From contig NZ_BILY01000013.1 in the NCBI RefSeq assembly GCF_004000805.1, positions 1-64,000 of the forward strand: a stretch of 64,000 nt of DNA. Reading direction: 5' to 3'. The translations under genes and the position numbers were made by a program. The notes under the pieces were generated by a model that was not told the origin of the DNA, did not search any database, and worked only from the letters and a program-made list of their open reading frames with translations. How positions within the stretch are numbered: position 1 is the first letter of the stretch; each line of letters starts with the position of its first letter. Positions 1-7,436 of this stretch are shown here, in pieces. Source of the DNA: Paenibacillus glycanilyticus NBRC 16618. GTDB taxonomy: Bacteria > Bacillota > Bacilli > Paenibacillales > Paenibacillaceae.

Positions 1-224
1 ATCCATAAGACCCTCTCAGGGTCTTATTCCGTATTTCGCCTGCTTCCGCGGGCCCTTTTCGGCTACCCGCAAATGCGATAAGCCCCCATGAGGGTCTTAT
101 CATCACCATTTAGCTCCTTGAGCTTATCCATAAGACCCTCTCAGGGTCTTATTCCGAGTTTGGCCTGCTTCCGCGGGCCCTTTTCGGCTACCCGCAAATG
201 CGATAAGACCCCATGAGGGTCTTA
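1..224. repeat. Two direct repeat units rich in hairpins (about 100 bp each, 125 bp apart)
   Basis: Unit 1 covers 1-100 and unit 2 covers 126-224, with only a few mismatches. Each unit starts with a 9-bp inverted repeat (TAAGACCCT ctc AGGGTCTTA at 6-26 and 131-151) and ends with a related one (TAAGACCCcatgAGGGTCTTA at 205-225; the unit 1 copy has one mismatch). The start and end hairpin arms are the same sequence, so the whole unit could also fold end to end. The run between the units (101-125) is not repeated. No coding sequence is visible here. It lies just downstream of the GH9 gene and may help end its transcript, but there is no long T tract. Confidence 0.8.
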
Positions 225-253
225 GTCCTATCCATGCTCAGCAATCGGCCCTC

Positions 254-1873
254 TTACGCAAAATGACTTAGTACAAACACCGCAGGCGAATTCCAGTAGA
301 TCGTCACTTCGTTTGTCGAGTAGCTTTCCATCACATCGGCGAAGGAAGCGGCAGGTGCTCTGCCTGCCAGATGCTCGCGGGCATAGTCGTCCTGAATGCC
401 AAGGTTGGGCCCGCCGGATACTAGCCCCGGAACCGGATCGTCCACGCCATCGCCTTCGGATGGGCGATGATGCGGATGTTTAACCGGCCGGCTGCCGAAT
501 CCCGTTACATAACTGATGCCCATTACGTTCATCCCGAACAGATAATGAACGTGATCCAGCGCCAACTCCGCATACGCAACGGTTCCCGCCACGCGATCCG
601 CGATTAGCAGCAGCATCGCACGGTTAAGCACCAGCATGTTGCTGCCCCATATGTACTCCTCCGGCTGTAAAGATACGCCGTAGCCGTCCTTCCGGCTTAC
701 AGCGGCCAGCCGCTCGGCTCGTTCCAACAGACCGGCCCGCAGCTGTTCTATAACAGCCGGATCTCCCTTCCGTTCCGACAACAGATACGAGATTGTCCCG
801 TAACCGCCCATATCGGCCCAGCCCAGCTCATACTTGTCGAATTCCCGCTCCGCCAACTGAAGAAAAGCCTCGTGATACCGTTCTTCTCCCGTTGTACGAT
901 ATAGCTCGGCCGCCGCCCAATACCGCTCATCGGTGTCCACCTCATCACCATATTCACCGGTTACGATCTCCGGCGGATTACGGAAGCCCGGCACCTCCGG
1001 ATGCTTCTGAAGCCAATCCCATGCCCGTTCGGAGGCTGCTTTGCATTCGGCAGCAAACGCTGCATCAAAACCTCCGTACACGCGCGCCGACATCGCCATA
1101 ATAGCAGCAAAGCAGCCCGTTGCCGTGGCCGATACCGGTGAAACGTACAGCTCGTCCGTATCGTCTTCCGGCATTGTATCCGAAGCAGGGAAGCGCAGCG
1201 TTGTCAGCTTGTGGAATACGCCGCCGGACTCCGCATCCTGCATGCGGTGCATCCATTCCAGCTCATACCGGCATTCATGGAGCACATCCGGCATCACGCC
1301 GTCTGTTTCAGGCAAAGGCACCGCGACAGAGAAAGCTCCCGGATAATATTCATAAGCCAGCAGCAAATCCGCAACGGCTTTTGCACCCGGTCCCACGTAT
1401 TTGCCATAGTCGCCGGCATCATGCCATCCGCCCCAAGCATCCACTTGCCTCGTTTCATCTCCGTATACGATCGCAGGCGTCAGATGGCAGGCATCATGCT
1501 TCCATACTCCCGCATACGGCTCTTCCAGCTCGATTCCGCAGCGGAAATAATAAAACGCTTTCAATAATGCTTGATGAGCAGCCTTATAACCCTCGTCTCC
1601 AATGACAAACCAATCCGAGACTCGCCCTTCCTCCGTCTCCAGCTTATAGATCCCCGCTTGCTGCACACTCGAAAAATCCGCCCGGCAAACCTTCCTGCCG
1701 CTGGATCTGTCCTCTACGGCAGTCCCGGTTTCCCCCGCCAACACCACTTCGCCCGTTTCCTGGCTAATCAATCTGAACGTTCCGCCTTCACCCTCTATAA
1801 CAGCCGTTTTCCGGTCCAACCGCCGGAACCCAAGCTGATTAACCGCAATTTTATTCCGTTTCTCCCGTTGCAT
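254..1873 (-). CDS. Glycoside hydrolase family 9 enzyme (endoglucanase/exo-glycosidase type)
   Basis: A 539-residue protein with the GH9 layout: an N-terminal immunoglobulin-like domain (about residues 5-95, beginning KIAVNQLGF) followed by the (alpha/alpha)6 catalytic domain. The catalytic aspartates sit in WHDAGDYGKYV (D152, D155) and the proton-donor glutamate in STNEVTIYWN (E522). The histidine-rich segment with FGSRPVKHPHHRPS is also typical. There is no signal peptide, so the enzyme probably acts in the cytoplasm on imported beta-linked oligosaccharides rather than as a secreted cellulase; that location is inference. The ATG at 1873 follows GAAGAGGG at 7 bases and is preferred to an upstream TTG. 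A TATACT box lies upstream near 1920. It is transcribed alone. Confidence 0.88.
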   Translation of the reverse strand: MQREKRNKIAVNQLGFRRLDRKTAVIEGEGGTFRLISQETGEVVLAGETGTAVEDRSSGRKVCRADFSSVQQAGIYKLETEEGRVSDWFVIGDEGYKAAHQALLKAFYYFRCGIELEEPYAGVWKHDACHLTPAIVYGDETRQVDAWGGWHDAGDYGKYVGPGAKAVADLLLAYEYYPGAFSVAVPLPETDGVMPDVLHECRYELEWMHRMQDAESGGVFHKLTTLRFPASDTMPEDDTDELYVSPVSATATGCFAAIMAMSARVYGGFDAAFAAECKAASERAWDWLQKHPEVPGFRNPPEIVTGEYGDEVDTDERYWAAAELYRTTGEERYHEAFLQLAEREFDKYELGWADMGGYGTISYLLSERKGDPAVIEQLRAGLLERAERLAAVSRKDGYGVSLQPEEYIWGSNMLVLNRAMLLLIADRVAGTVAYAELALDHVHYLFGMNVMGISYVTGFGSRPVKHPHHRPSEGDGVDDPVPGLVSGGPNLGIQDDYAREHLAGRAPAASFADVMESYSTNEVTIYWNSPAVFVLSHFA

Positions 1874-2007
1874 AAGCAATCCCTCTTCTCTCAGGAAATC
1901 ATTGATGCCGCTACAGTATAGCTCATCCTCTCGCGAATGGAACTACCGAAACTATAGAACATCCTGCAGGATCTTCACATCTCTCCATTCCAACAACGTT
2001 CCCAACG

Positions 2008-2039
2008 AAAAAAAGGCCCTCATAGCTGAGCAGCCTTTG
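2008..2039 (-). terminator. Probable rho-independent terminator of the GIY-YIG gene
   Basis: On the minus strand AAGGC and GCCTT arms enclose an inner CTCA/TGAG stem and are followed by a run of Ts. The stem is imperfect. It lies 20 bases after the stop at 2060. Confidence 0.55.
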
Positions 2040-2059
2040 CATCCAATCGCTTCTATTTC

Positions 2060-2416
2060 CTAGCGGAACAACACCTTGTCCACATTGTATTTCGCCCGGA
2101 ATTGATTGATCAGGTAAGTCTCGTAAATTTCCCGCTCCACCGGATCTTCATTCACGTAAATCTCGATCTTGGTCACTTCGTCGCGGTGATTCTTCATTGG
2201 GGATACGCTGTCTTCGAAATGCTTCTTAATGCGCGGTCTCAGCTTTCTCGCTTTGCCCACAAAGAGCACGTCTCCTTTGAAATTGTAGAAAATAAAGAAG
2301 CCGCCCTTTTCACGCGTAATCAGATGGAAATCCGTAAAGTTGTAAATATGGCTAAGCTGCGGGTTCGTCTGCTTGTAAATCGTAACGTCCGGTTCCGGAA
2401 TCGTAATCGTAATCAA
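2060..2416 (-). CDS. GIY-YIG domain protein
   Basis: A 118-residue protein whose residues 38-100 form a GIY-YIG nuclease fold: GGFFIFYN, then LFVGKA, then LRPRIKKHF, closely resembling the N-terminal nuclease of UvrC. The usual Tyr of YIG is Phe (VLFVGKA), and the helical Arg and a later Glu (VEREIYETYLI) are present. It lacks all other UvrC domains, so it is a stand-alone GIY-YIG protein. Homologues of this size are found in many Bacilli, mostly without an assigned role. The gene stands alone between a terminator and the MocR-type regulator. Nuclease activity is possible but not shown by sequence alone. Confidence 0.8.
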   Translation of the reverse strand: MITITIPEPDVTIYKQTNPQLSHIYNFTDFHLITREKGGFFIFYNFKGDVLFVGKARKLRPRIKKHFEDSVSPMKNHRDEVTKIEIYVNEDPVEREIYETYLINQFRAKYNVDKVLFR

Positions 2417-2468
2417 AAAAATTCACTTCTCTTTCCTTAGTTAGGTCTCCATCGTATTGTATCACATC

Positions 2469-3872
2469 TTAGGGGAACCAAGCCTTACGCAACCCAATAA
2501 TTCCTTCACGGATTTTTTGCTCGTTTAGTCCGCCAAATCCAAGCATGATGTACGAGGGCGGACATGCCTCCGGGTGCAGCCAATGCTTCCTTGGCGTATA
2601 AGCAATAACCCCATATTCCAATGCCTTCTCCACAAGCTCATCGCCGGAGCGCCCATAGACGTCAAGCAGCAGATGCATGCCCGACCGCTCTCCGATAATG
2701 CCGACTTGGCTGCCGAGCTGTTCCTGAATCGTACGAAGTAGCATCCGGTGACGGGCCTGATACAGCTTTTTCATCTTGCGGATATGGCTTTCGAAATACC
2801 CTTCCTTCATGAACCGGTACATGGCGGCTTGAATAAGCGGCGATACCGACTGGCTGTACGCTTGCAGCTTGCTTCTGAAATCTTGCGCAGCCCGTTCCGG
2901 CATCACCATATAGCTGAGCCGTATTCCCGGCAGGAACGACTTCGAGAAGGTCCCCAAATAAATAACCTTGTCCCCGGTGTCCAGCGCCTTAAGCGCCGGA
3001 ATAGGCTGCCCTTGATAACGCAGCTCGCTGTCGAAATCATCCTCAATGATATAGCCGTCCCGCTCATATGCCCATTGAAGCAGCTTGATCCGGTTGTGAA
3101 CCGGCATGATCATCCCTAGCGGAAATTGATGGGAAGGCGTCACGTATACCATACTCGCTGCGCTTTCCCTCAGATGCTCGACCGAGATTCCGTCATGCTC
3201 GAGAGGCATAGGAATGATCCTTCGCCCCATGTTCATCAGAACCGTCCTAACCCCGTTATACCCCGGCTCTTCCATCGCAATCGCCTCAGGCAGAGGCAAA
3301 AGCTGGGCCAGCAGGCTGACCATCGTTTGCGTCCCGGCGCTCAAAAAAATTTGATCCGGCGCGCAGACCACCCCGCGTGACTGGTACAAATAACGGGCAA
3401 TCTCCGACCGGAGTCCCTTATGCCCCTGACGGTCGCCGTAGCCGTATACCTCCGTCGTACATTCCTCCAGCGCATCCACCAGGCACTTCTTCCACAGCCG
3501 CACCGGAAAATGCTCCAGCTCTACATCGCCGTATTCAAAGTTGATCGCGTTAGGAGGCAGCCTCACCGCGCCGGACTTTACCTCTGGTCTGGCCGGCTTT
3601 GACTTCTTAACTCCCTCAAGCTGATCAAGAGGCATGACGTATAAGCCGCTGCGAAGCCGGCTCTGTATATAGCCTTCCGCCAAAAGCTGCTGATAGGCGG
3701 TTTCGATGGTATTTTTGCTGACGGACAAATAAACGGAGAGCTGCCGGATCGAAGGCAGCCGGTCATTTTCGCGCAGCATGCCCAATTCGATCTGTCCTTT
3801 TAAATAGGCAAATAGCTGCTGATAAAGCGGAATCCCACTCTGTTTATCCAATTCCGGCGTTAAGCTGATCAT
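2469..3872 (-). CDS. MocR/GntR-family regulator with aminotransferase-like domain
   Basis: A 467-residue fusion of an N-terminal GntR winged helix (about 10-80, RLPSIRQLSVYLSVSKNT) and a fold-type I aminotransferase domain (about 110-465). The PLP-binding lysine is in GTFSKSF (K311), and EDDFDSELRY carries the cofactor-ring aspartate region. Such MocR proteins use PLP or its adduct with an amino acid as effector; known examples are PdxR and GabR. The gene diverges from a pyridoxamine-phosphate-oxidase-like gene (3986-4534), and the intergenic region has repeated CTGTACC boxes, so control of that neighbour and of vitamin B6 salvage is a reasonable inference. Alternative: a regulator of another amino-acid pathway. 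Confidence 0.88.
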   Translation of the reverse strand: MISLTPELDKQSGIPLYQQLFAYLKGQIELGMLRENDRLPSIRQLSVYLSVSKNTIETAYQQLLAEGYIQSRLRSGLYVMPLDQLEGVKKSKPARPEVKSGAVRLPPNAINFEYGDVELEHFPVRLWKKCLVDALEECTTEVYGYGDRQGHKGLRSEIARYLYQSRGVVCAPDQIFLSAGTQTMVSLLAQLLPLPEAIAMEEPGYNGVRTVLMNMGRRIIPMPLEHDGISVEHLRESAASMVYVTPSHQFPLGMIMPVHNRIKLLQWAYERDGYIIEDDFDSELRYQGQPIPALKALDTGDKVIYLGTFSKSFLPGIRLSYMVMPERAAQDFRSKLQAYSQSVSPLIQAAMYRFMKEGYFESHIRKMKKLYQARHRMLLRTIQEQLGSQVGIIGERSGMHLLLDVYGRSGDELVEKALEYGVIAYTPRKHWLHPEACPPSYIMLGFGGLNEQKIREGIIGLRKAWFP

Positions 3873-3886
3873 CCTGTCACCTCAAT

Positions 3887-3946
3887 CTGTACCCCTTATT
3901 CCGAACAAAACTGTACCTTTTGACAGGGACAGTTTCCTTCTACAAT
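3887..3946 (+). promoter_or_regulatory. Candidate MocR operator and promoter of the PPOX-like gene
   Basis: CTGTACC occurs at 3887-3893 and again at 3911-3917 (24 bp apart), with a near-inverted copy GGGACAG at 3926-3932. The second and third boxes overlap a TTGACA (3920-3925) and a TACAAT (3941-3946), which would be a promoter with a short 15-bp spacer. Direct plus inverted boxes in a divergent region are the usual arrangement for MocR regulators. Confidence 0.5.
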
Positions 3947-3985
3947 GATAACACAATGAACAATAAAGAAAGGCAGTGAAGTAAA

Positions 3986-4534
3986 ATGTTTCCCATCCGC
4001 TTGCAAAAAAGAGCCTGCACCGATGCTGGCAAAATCGAACGCTTCCTGGGGCAGGCCCGGACCGGATTTCTTGGCCTTGCCTCGGATAATGTTCCTTACG
4101 TCGTGCCTTTAAACTTCGTCTGGAAGGATAACGCCATCTACTTCCATGGTGCATCCGAAGGACGAAAAATCGAAATGATTGCCGAAAACCCGGCGGCCTG
4201 CTTTACGGTCAGCGAAGAGTACGGCACGATCGCGGATCCCACGCCAGCCCATGTGGATACCGCTTATATGAGCGCCATTATTTACGGGACCATCGAGAAA
4301 GTCGTTGATTGGGAGGAAGCAACCGCGGCGATGCAGGTCATGCTGGACAAATACGTTCCCGGTTATTTCGACCGGCCGCTTGCAAGAACCCATCTGGAAC
4401 GGTACGTCTCTTCAATGGGCAGCAAAACCTCCGTATTCAAGCTGGTATCCAGCTCCATCTCCGCGAAGGAAAGCGAAGTGAATCCGGCAAAAATGTACTT
4501 CGAGGGCCGGAAAAGCCACGAAGACCGGCATTAA
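3986..4534 (+). CDS. Pyridoxamine 5'-phosphate oxidase family protein
   Basis: A 182-residue split-barrel flavoprotein. The N-terminal half ([27 protein letters not shown]) and the following segment ([15 protein letters not shown], then ACFTVSEE) are the usual beta-barrel segments of small FMN-binding proteins related to pyridoxamine-phosphate oxidase. Members of this 180-residue subgroup often act as F420- or FMN-dependent reductases, antibiotic-modifying enzymes or B6 salvage enzymes; the sequence does not decide which. The gene is divergent from a MocR regulator with shared operator-like boxes, suggesting regulation by PLP or an amine. A strong shared terminator separates it from the convergent dehydrogenase gene. 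Confidence 0.8.
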   Translation: MFPIRLQKRACTDAGKIERFLGQARTGFLGLASDNVPYVVPLNFVWKDNAIYFHGASEGRKIEMIAENPAACFTVSEEYGTIADPTPAHVDTAYMSAIIYGTIEKVVDWEEATAAMQVMLDKYVPGYFDRPLARTHLERYVSSMGSKTSVFKLVSSSISAKESEVNPAKMYFEGRKSHEDRH

Positions 4535-4554
4535 CACCGATCGGAGTCTACAAC

Positions 4555-4592
4555 AAAAAAGAGGCTGTTCCCTCTCAGGGACAGCCTCTTTC
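4555..4592. terminator. Bidirectional terminator between convergent genes
   Basis: GAGGCTGTTCCCT (4561-4573) pairs with AGGGACAGCCTC (4577-4588), with an A tract before and a T tract after, so it can serve both the PPOX-like gene (+) and the dehydrogenase gene (-). Confidence 0.88.
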
Positions 4593-4596
4593 GCTT

Positions 4597-5571
4597 TTAG
4601 TTTTTCAATTCCGGAATGACGTATTGAGGCTCTCTGCCGTATAAAGCATCCACAAGGTTGCGGGCCGCAACCATAGCCATGTCGTTCCTCGTCTTCTTCG
4701 TTGCCGAGCCGATATGCGGCAGCGTCACCACATTATCGAGCTGAAGCAGCGGATTGTCCGGGCTGACCGGCTCCTTCTCGTACACATCGAGGCCTGCCGC
4801 ATAAATGCGTTTCGTGCGCAAAGCCTCAATCAGAGCTGCTTCGTCAACCGTCTCGCCGCGCGATACGTTAATAAAGATCGCGGTCCGTTTCATCCGGTTA
4901 AACTGCTCTTCGCCGATCATATGCTTGGTCTCCGGCGTAAGCGGAGTCATCAGCACGATAAAATCCGACTGCTCCAGCAGCTCGTTCAGCGCCAGGTAAT
5001 TTACGCCGAGACGCTCCTCCGTCTCCGGCTTGCGGCTGCGGTTATAATAGGAAACCTCCATATCGAATCCGAATTTGGCGCGCTTGGCAATCTGCTCGCC
5101 AATGCGTCCCATCCCGATAATGCCAAGCTTGGCATGATGCACGTCAAGTCCAAACAGCTGCTCGCCAACACCGCGCTGCCATTCTCCTGCACGGACGAGA
5201 TTATGCAGCTCCGTTACTCTGCGAGCTGCTGCCAGCATAAGGGCAAGCGTCAAATCCGCCACCGTCTCATCCAGCACGTAAGGCGTATGAGTGCCGATAA
5301 TGCCGCGTTTATTCATCGCGTCCAGATCGTTATGGTTGTAGCCAACCGAAATATTGCTGACTGCACGCAGCTTCGGCGCTGCGCTTAACAGCCGCTCGCT
5401 GATTGCATTTCCGGCTGCAAGCAATCCTTCCACGTCGCCGATCTGTTCGGCAAGCTCCTGCCCGGTAATCGCTCTCTCCGGGTTTTGCCACATTTCGCAT
5501 TCACAATATTGGTCGAGGTATGCTTTTACCTCATCGGATACTTTGGATGATATGTACACTTTTGGCCGCAT
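4597..5571 (-). CDS. D-2-hydroxyacid dehydrogenase (glyoxylate/hydroxypyruvate or 2-ketogluconate reductase type)
   Basis: A 324-residue NAD(P)-dependent D-isomer-specific 2-hydroxyacid dehydrogenase. The Rossmann motif is GMGRIG (153-158), and the catalytic trio is visible as R238 (VSRGETVDE), E267 (LDVYEKEP) and H286 (LPHIGSAT). The Asn-Arg-Ser-Arg after the second strand (YYNRSRK, 176-181) favours NADP(H). The N-terminal sequence and length match enzymes annotated as glyoxylate reductase, hydroxypyruvate reductase or 2-ketogluconate reductase. Substrate cannot be fixed from sequence. It is transcribed alone and divergently from an AraC-type regulator. Confidence 0.88.
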   Translation of the reverse strand: MRPKVYISSKVSDEVKAYLDQYCECEMWQNPERAITGQELAEQIGDVEGLLAAGNAISERLLSAAPKLRAVSNISVGYNHNDLDAMNKRGIIGTHTPYVLDETVADLTLALMLAAARRVTELHNLVRAGEWQRGVGEQLFGLDVHHAKLGIIGMGRIGEQIAKRAKFGFDMEVSYYNRSRKPETEERLGVNYLALNELLEQSDFIVLMTPLTPETKHMIGEEQFNRMKRTAIFINVSRGETVDEAALIEALRTKRIYAAGLDVYEKEPVSPDNPLLQLDNVVTLPHIGSATKKTRNDMAMVAARNLVDALYGREPQYVIPELKN

Positions 5572-5634
5572 GCCGTCATCTCCTCTCGCGTTCTGACTCT
5601 ATTATACCTATCTCCCCGGCGATTTGGCGAATGG

Positions 5635-5663
5635 TTGCCTTTAACGCCCAAGCCCACTACAAT
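5635..5663 (+). promoter_or_regulatory. Sigma-A-type promoter of the AraC regulator
   Basis: TTGCCT (5635-5640), 17-bp spacer, TACAAT (5658-5663). It places the transcript start near 5670 and therefore rules out the upstream in-frame starts at 5520 and 5631. Confidence 0.6.
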
Positions 5664-5735
5664 GAAGAAGGCAACCTGTCGCCTGCTGGCGGCAAGTGCG
5701 GAATTAAACTTCAACGTAAGGTGGGACCAGCAAAG

Positions 5736-6602
5736 GTGGAGCCGTTTAACGAGAAAGTTGTCTATGAAAACCCTTTGTTATCCTTGCGTGTCTGGCAGCC
5801 GATCCGGAAGGATGACGATTTCACCAACTGGCATTATCACCGGCAGCTTGAGCTGCTCTATATCATAAAAGGCAGGCTGGATGTGGATGTCGAGGAAGAG
5901 AGCTACCATCTGCAGCCCGGCGACATCATTATGATCGGCGCTTCCCAGCTGCACCGCGACAAGAGTGTCGGGCATCTCGACTACATCGTCCTGCAGTTCG
6001 AGCTGGAGCCGTTTTTCGATCAGAGCACGATTGCTTATATGCGTTATTTCTCCGAGACCGAGAATCCGCTCAGCATGGCCAATTATATTTTCCAAGAGAA
6101 CGGCAAAGTGAAGAAGCAGATCGGAGATTACATCCGCCAGCTGCATCATGAGGCGGAACGCAAGGAGACCGGCTATGAAATCGCGGTTAGCGTGCTGATC
6201 AAGCAGATTCTGCTGACGCTGCTTCGCAACGATAACCGGAAGATGCTCGCCGAGCAGGACGATTTCGACCGACTGCGGCTGAAGCCTGTCCTGGACTATG
6301 TCGAGAACCGGCTGACCGACCGGATTCAGGTAGAAGAAGTATGCCGGATCGCCAACATGAGCTATTACTACTTCGTCAAGTTTTTCAAGAAAACAATAGG
6401 GATGTCCTTCACGGAATTCGTCAATTACCGGAAGATCAAATGGGCGGAACGTATTCTTCTTACGAAGGATCTAAGCATTACCGAGGTCGGGGAACGGATC
6501 GGAATGCCTAACATGGCCCACTTCTATAAGATGTTCAAGAAGTACAATGACTGCTCCCCCAAGCAATTCCAGCGCAAGATGCTGGATTGGAACCGGCAAT
6601 AG
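5736..6602 (+). CDS. AraC-family transcriptional regulator with cupin domain
   Basis: A 288-residue regulator when read from the GTG at 5736, which follows AAGGTGGG at about 11 bases and lies downstream of a good promoter; a GTG at 5721 is the main alternative. An N-terminal AraC-type cupin (HYHRQLELLYIIKG ... LQPGDIIMIG) senses a small ligand, and the C-terminal quarter carries two helix-turn-helix motifs (VEEVCRIANMSYYYFVKFFK; ITEVGERIGMPNMAHFYKMF). These regulators usually control sugar-use genes. Its target is not evident: the divergent dehydrogenase is the nearest candidate. The frame is open upstream to 5520, but that extension encodes nothing recognisable. Confidence 0.85.
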   Translation: MEPFNEKVVYENPLLSLRVWQPIRKDDDFTNWHYHRQLELLYIIKGRLDVDVEEESYHLQPGDIIMIGASQLHRDKSVGHLDYIVLQFELEPFFDQSTIAYMRYFSETENPLSMANYIFQENGKVKKQIGDYIRQLHHEAERKETGYEIAVSVLIKQILLTLLRNDNRKMLAEQDDFDRLRLKPVLDYVENRLTDRIQVEEVCRIANMSYYYFVKFFKKTIGMSFTEFVNYRKIKWAERILLTKDLSITEVGERIGMPNMAHFYKMFKKYNDCSPKQFQRKMLDWNRQ

Positions 6603-6609
6603 CGCAAAC

Positions 6610-6653
6610 AAAAAACTCGTCCACCTTATCCCTTTGGTGTGACGAGTTTTTTT
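6610..6653. terminator. Bidirectional terminator overlapping the 3' end of phoP
   Basis: AACTCGTC/GACGAGTT arms with inner CACC/GGTG pairing, A tract before and T tract after. The stem includes the last codons of phoP (stop at 6626), so the phoP coding end and the AraC gene terminator share sequence. Confidence 0.8.
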
Positions 6654-7345
6654 GACATGACTAATTTATAACCGACGCCGCGAATCGATTCGATCTGTAC
6701 GGATTGGCCAAGCTCCAGCTTCTTGCGCAGCGAACTGACATGGACGTCAACCGTACGCTGGCCGCCGATATAATCAAAGCCCCAGACTACGTTCATCAAA
6801 TCATCGCGCGTAATAACCATCCCAGGACGCTGTACGAGATACAGCAGCACTTCGAATTCCTTCGGACGAAGCGGAACGGTCTCCCCGTTCAGAATCACTT
6901 CGTACTTCTCCGGATAAATCGACAAATCTCCCACGGTAATGACCTTCTCCGACGTCTCGATCGGCACGCTGTCATCCTGCTGCGTCCGGCGCAATACCGC
7001 CGATACCCTCGCGAGGAGCTCCGCAACGCCAAACGGCTTCGTAATGTAGTCATCAGCGCCATGCTTCAGCCCTTGAACGACCTCTTCCTCCGCATTGCGG
7101 GCGGTCAAAATAATAATAGGCGTCTTAACCCCGTTCTGGCGAAGCCTTGTCAATATTTCAAAGCCGTTCAAGCCTGGCAGCATGATGTCCAAAATAATGA
7201 GATCAAAGGTGCGCTGCAAAGCAGTTTGAAGCCCGGTTGCACCATGATCAATAACAGTCGTATCGTAACCCTCTTGCGTCAGATTATACGATAATAGTCG
7301 CGCGAGTGTCGGTTCATCCTCAATAACGAGCACTTTATGTGACAT
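6626..7345 (-). CDS. phoP: PhoP-type response regulator
   Basis: A 239-residue OmpR-family response regulator. The receiver domain has the acidic pair D10/E11, phospho-acceptor D53 (LIILDIMLPG), T81 and K103 (ITKPFG). The C-terminal winged helix (about 135-230, PLRPKEFEVLLYLVQRPGMVITRDDLMNVVWG) binds DNA. Sequence and pairing with a PhoR-like kinase point to the phosphate-starvation response. The start at 7345 follows GGAGG at 5 bases; an upstream in-frame start (7375) would lie inside an inverted repeat and lacks a binding site. In this window the kinase gene lies upstream of the regulator, the reverse of the B. subtilis phoP-phoR order, with a 91-bp gap between them. Confidence 0.85.
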   Translation of the reverse strand: MSHKVLVIEDEPTLARLLSYNLTQEGYDTTVIDHGATGLQTALQRTFDLIILDIMLPGLNGFEILTRLRQNGVKTPIIILTARNAEEEVVQGLKHGADDYITKPFGVAELLARVSAVLRRTQQDDSVPIETSEKVITVGDLSIYPEKYEVILNGETVPLRPKEFEVLLYLVQRPGMVITRDDLMNVVWGFDYIGGQRTVDVHVSSLRKKLELGQSVQIESIRGVGYKLVMSKKLVTPKG

Positions 7346-7359
7346 GAGTACCTCCAGCT

Positions 7360-7374
7360 TGTCCAGCCTGGACA
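7360..7374 (-). promoter_or_regulatory. Perfect 7-bp inverted repeat in the phoP leader
   Basis: TGTCCAG c CTGGACA lies just upstream of the phoP ribosome binding site. It could be a protein-binding site or an RNA hairpin in the leader. It does not match the TTCACA-type Pho box known from Bacillus. Confidence 0.4.
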
Positions 7375-7436
7375 CAAATTTTCTACCTTAGTTTAGCACG
7401 ATTTCATGAAGAATGGGTAAATTTTTCGGCTGGCTG

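Noticed and set aside
1-224. Possible CRISPR array
   Set aside because: Only two units of ~100 bases with hairpins inside; no short regular repeats and no cas genes.
5520-5735. N-terminal extension of the AraC regulator
   Set aside because: Lies over the promoter and the divergent gene start, and encodes no domain; a GTG start at 5736 is favoured.
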